Shown piece after piece: positions 62,714 through 64,000 of a stretch of DNA of 64,000 nucleotides; the stretch's first letter is position 1; the number at the start of each line of letters is the position of its first letter. Source of the DNA: Afipia massiliensis. GTDB lineage: Bacteria > Pseudomonadota > Alphaproteobacteria > Rhizobiales > Xanthobacteraceae. The notes beneath the pieces are model-generated. The model was not told the origin of the DNA and searched no databases. It saw nothing but the letters and a program-made list of their open reading frames with translations. The stretch spans positions 744,001 to 808,000 of the forward strand of contig NZ_JACHIJ010000001.1 in NCBI RefSeq assembly GCF_014203115.1, in the 5' to 3' direction. Position numbers and translations under genes: made by a program.

Positions 62714-64000
62714 GACGAGGCTCCCGGCTGTGCGCTGGCGCGGGCAATGGCGGCTTGCACGGCGGATGCCGTCGGTTTCCTGAAACGCGCCGCGACATAG
62801 CCGTCCGGCCGCAGCAGATAGGCCGCGCCATTGGAGAGATCATAGCGCTTCGCAAACAGTCTGGACACATCGCGCAGCGGCGCTGCTTCTCCAATCACGA
62901 TGGAGTGACAGCCAGGCAACTCGCCGCCGCCTGCTCCCGATTGCAGCAACACGAAGTTGCCACTCCCCTGCCTGAACGCCTCGGTGAGATAGATCGGCTC
63001 GCCTTCTGCCGTCGCCAGCGGCGCGTCGATCATGTGCGCGCCGGGACGCGGCCCGGCATTCCATGGGTCGCGATCGGGCGTCGACAGCGGCGACTGATAG
63101 ACCGACGGCGTCGAGAGCCGCCCGCCATTGACCATGCGCTTGGCGAATTCGGTTTCCTTCGCGAGTCTGAGCACCGCCTGCCGCATCCGGCGTTCCTGCT
63201 TCGAATGCGGCGCGATGAAATCGGTGGAGCGGGTCGATGCGCGGATGTTCTCGTCGGCAGCGGCGCTGCGTTCGATCTCGTAACTGTCGAGCAGCGATGC
63301 GGGCGCCTTGCCGCGCAGGATCAGCGACAGCTTCCACGCCACATTCTCCGCGTCCTCAAGACCGGAATTCGCGCCGCGCGCGCCGAACGGCGAAACCTGA
63401 TGCGCGGAGTCGCCGGCGAAGATCACACGCTCATGCACAAAGCGCTGCATGCGGCGGCATTGAAACTTGTAGATCGAAATCCATTCGAAATCGAAATTGG
63501 TGTGACCCAGCATCCGCTCGATCCGCGGCCGCACATTCTCCGGCAGCCGCTCGACGGCGGGATCGGCATCCGGCCCCAGTTGCAGATCGATGCGCCAGAC
63601 ATCGTCCGGCTGACGATGCAGCAGTGCGGACTGGCCCGAATGGAACGGCGGATCGAACCAGAACCAGCGCTCGGTCGGAAACTCGGCGGTCATCTTGACG
63701 TCGGCGATCAGGAACTGATCCTCGAACACCTCGCCGGAAAACTCAGCTCCGACCAAACCTCGCAAGGCCGAGCGCGCGCCATCGCAGGCGACGACGAAAT
63801 CCGCCTTCAGATGATAGCGCCCGTCCGGCGTGTCGATAGCCAGAACGACGTGATCGTTGCGCTGGTCCAGCCCGACCACCTTGTTGCGCCAGCGCAGATC
63901 GACCTGCGGCAGTTCCTGAACGCGATCGACCAGAAAGGCTTCGGCGTAATATTGCTGAAGATTGATGAAGGCCGGCATCTTGTGACCGTCTTCCGGCAGC
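62710..64000 (-). CDS. FAD-dependent aromatic hydroxylase (MhpA/PobA-like), 5' end beyond window
   Basis: C-terminal 429 residues or so of a class A flavoprotein monooxygenase. FVVACDGARSALRGLVG (DG motif for FAD/NADPH) and FAGDSAHQVSPFGARGANSG (GD motif) are clear, followed by ENVAWKLSLILRG. The C-terminal thioredoxin-like part ends with GAAYLLRPDGYVAARFRKP, as in MhpA-type 3-hydroxyphenylpropionate hydroxylases. The frame stays open upstream of an internal ATG at 63978 to the window edge, so the N-terminal Rossmann motif is outside. It may hydroxylate a phenylacetate- or benzoate-type compound feeding homogentisate. Confidence 0.88.
   Translation of the reverse strand, partial: LPEDGHKMPAFINLQQYYAEAFLVDRVQELPQVDLRWRNKVVGLDQRNDHVVLAIDTPDGRYHLKADFVVACDGARSALRGLVGAEFSGEVFEDQFLIADVKMTAEFPTERWFWFDPPFHSGQSALLHRQPDDVWRIDLQLGPDADPAVERLPENVRPRIERMLGHTNFDFEWISIYKFQCRRMQRFVHERVIFAGDSAHQVSPFGARGANSGLEDAENVAWKLSLILRGKAPASLLDSYEIERSAAADENIRASTRSTDFIAPHSKQERRMRQAVLRLAKETEFAKRMVNGGRLSTPSVYQSPLSTPDRDPWNAGPRPGAHMIDAPLATAEGEPIYLTEAFRQGSGNFVLLQSGAGGGELPGCHSIVIGEAAPLRDVSRLFAKRYDLSNGAAYLLRPDGYVAARFRKPTASAVQAAIARASAQPGASS

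Overview
The window is GC-rich, densely packed alphaproteobacterial chromosome. An Hmu-type heme uptake locus with HmuP, many branched-chain-amino-acid-type (Liv) ABC transporters, stand-alone TctC/Bug solute-binding proteins and short palindromic REP-like repeats together point to the Bradyrhizobium / Afipia / Rhodopseudomonas group (Nitrobacteraceae). That placement is inferred from protein style and repeats, not from a marker gene. No rRNA, tRNA, CRISPR array, prophage, transposase or plasmid function was seen.

Layout. 1-16 kb: a truncated Bug solute-binding protein, nikR, a carbamoylase-type M20 amidohydrolase, oligopeptidase B, an MFS carrier, an uncharacterised 201-aa protein, a 2-hydroxyacid dehydrogenase divergent from an RraA-like aldolase, a 28-aa membrane peptide, selO, a nitronate monooxygenase, hemE, a potassium channel with a C-terminal zinc ribbon, a divergent hemC and a CitE-like lyase. 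15.6-21.4 kb: a VOC protein, a TetR regulator and an RND efflux pair. 21.7-28.4 kb: a heme-iron island, with hmuR, a heme-degrading monooxygenase and hutX on the minus strand and hmuP-hmuT-hmuU-hmuV on the plus strand. A 21-bp-core inverted repeat lies between the two arms.

28.6-46.2 kb: a transport and catabolism island. A FadR-type GntR regulator is followed by a complete Liv-type ABC transporter, an acyl-CoA ligase and a ferredoxin-NADP reductase. Next come a minus-strand pair (class II, degradative-type HMG-CoA reductase plus an orphan Liv solute-binding protein), a divergent MocR regulator, and a second complete Liv-type transporter. This is the most interesting part of the window: it looks like an undescribed uptake and catabolism locus for mevalonate or a related branched acid.

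46.3-56.2 kb: a carboxymuconolactone-decarboxylase-like protein, a Bug protein with a tartrate-dehydrogenase-type enzyme, a GntR regulator, an MFS carrier, an alpha/beta hydrolase, two adjacent CTAGTGT-ended palindromic elements, two M20 peptidases and a DMT exporter. 56.4-64 kb: tyrosine/homogentisate degradation, with hpd divergent from an Lrp-type regulator. Then a minus-strand operon runs flavin hydroxylase - DUF2783 - MBL-fold protein - hmgA - maiA - fahA and converts homogentisate to fumarate and acetoacetate.

Palindromic repeats sit at 3' ends between convergent genes or directly after the first gene of an operon (adaptor/pump, solute-binding protein/permease). At the operon positions they could set unequal expression of neighbouring genes.
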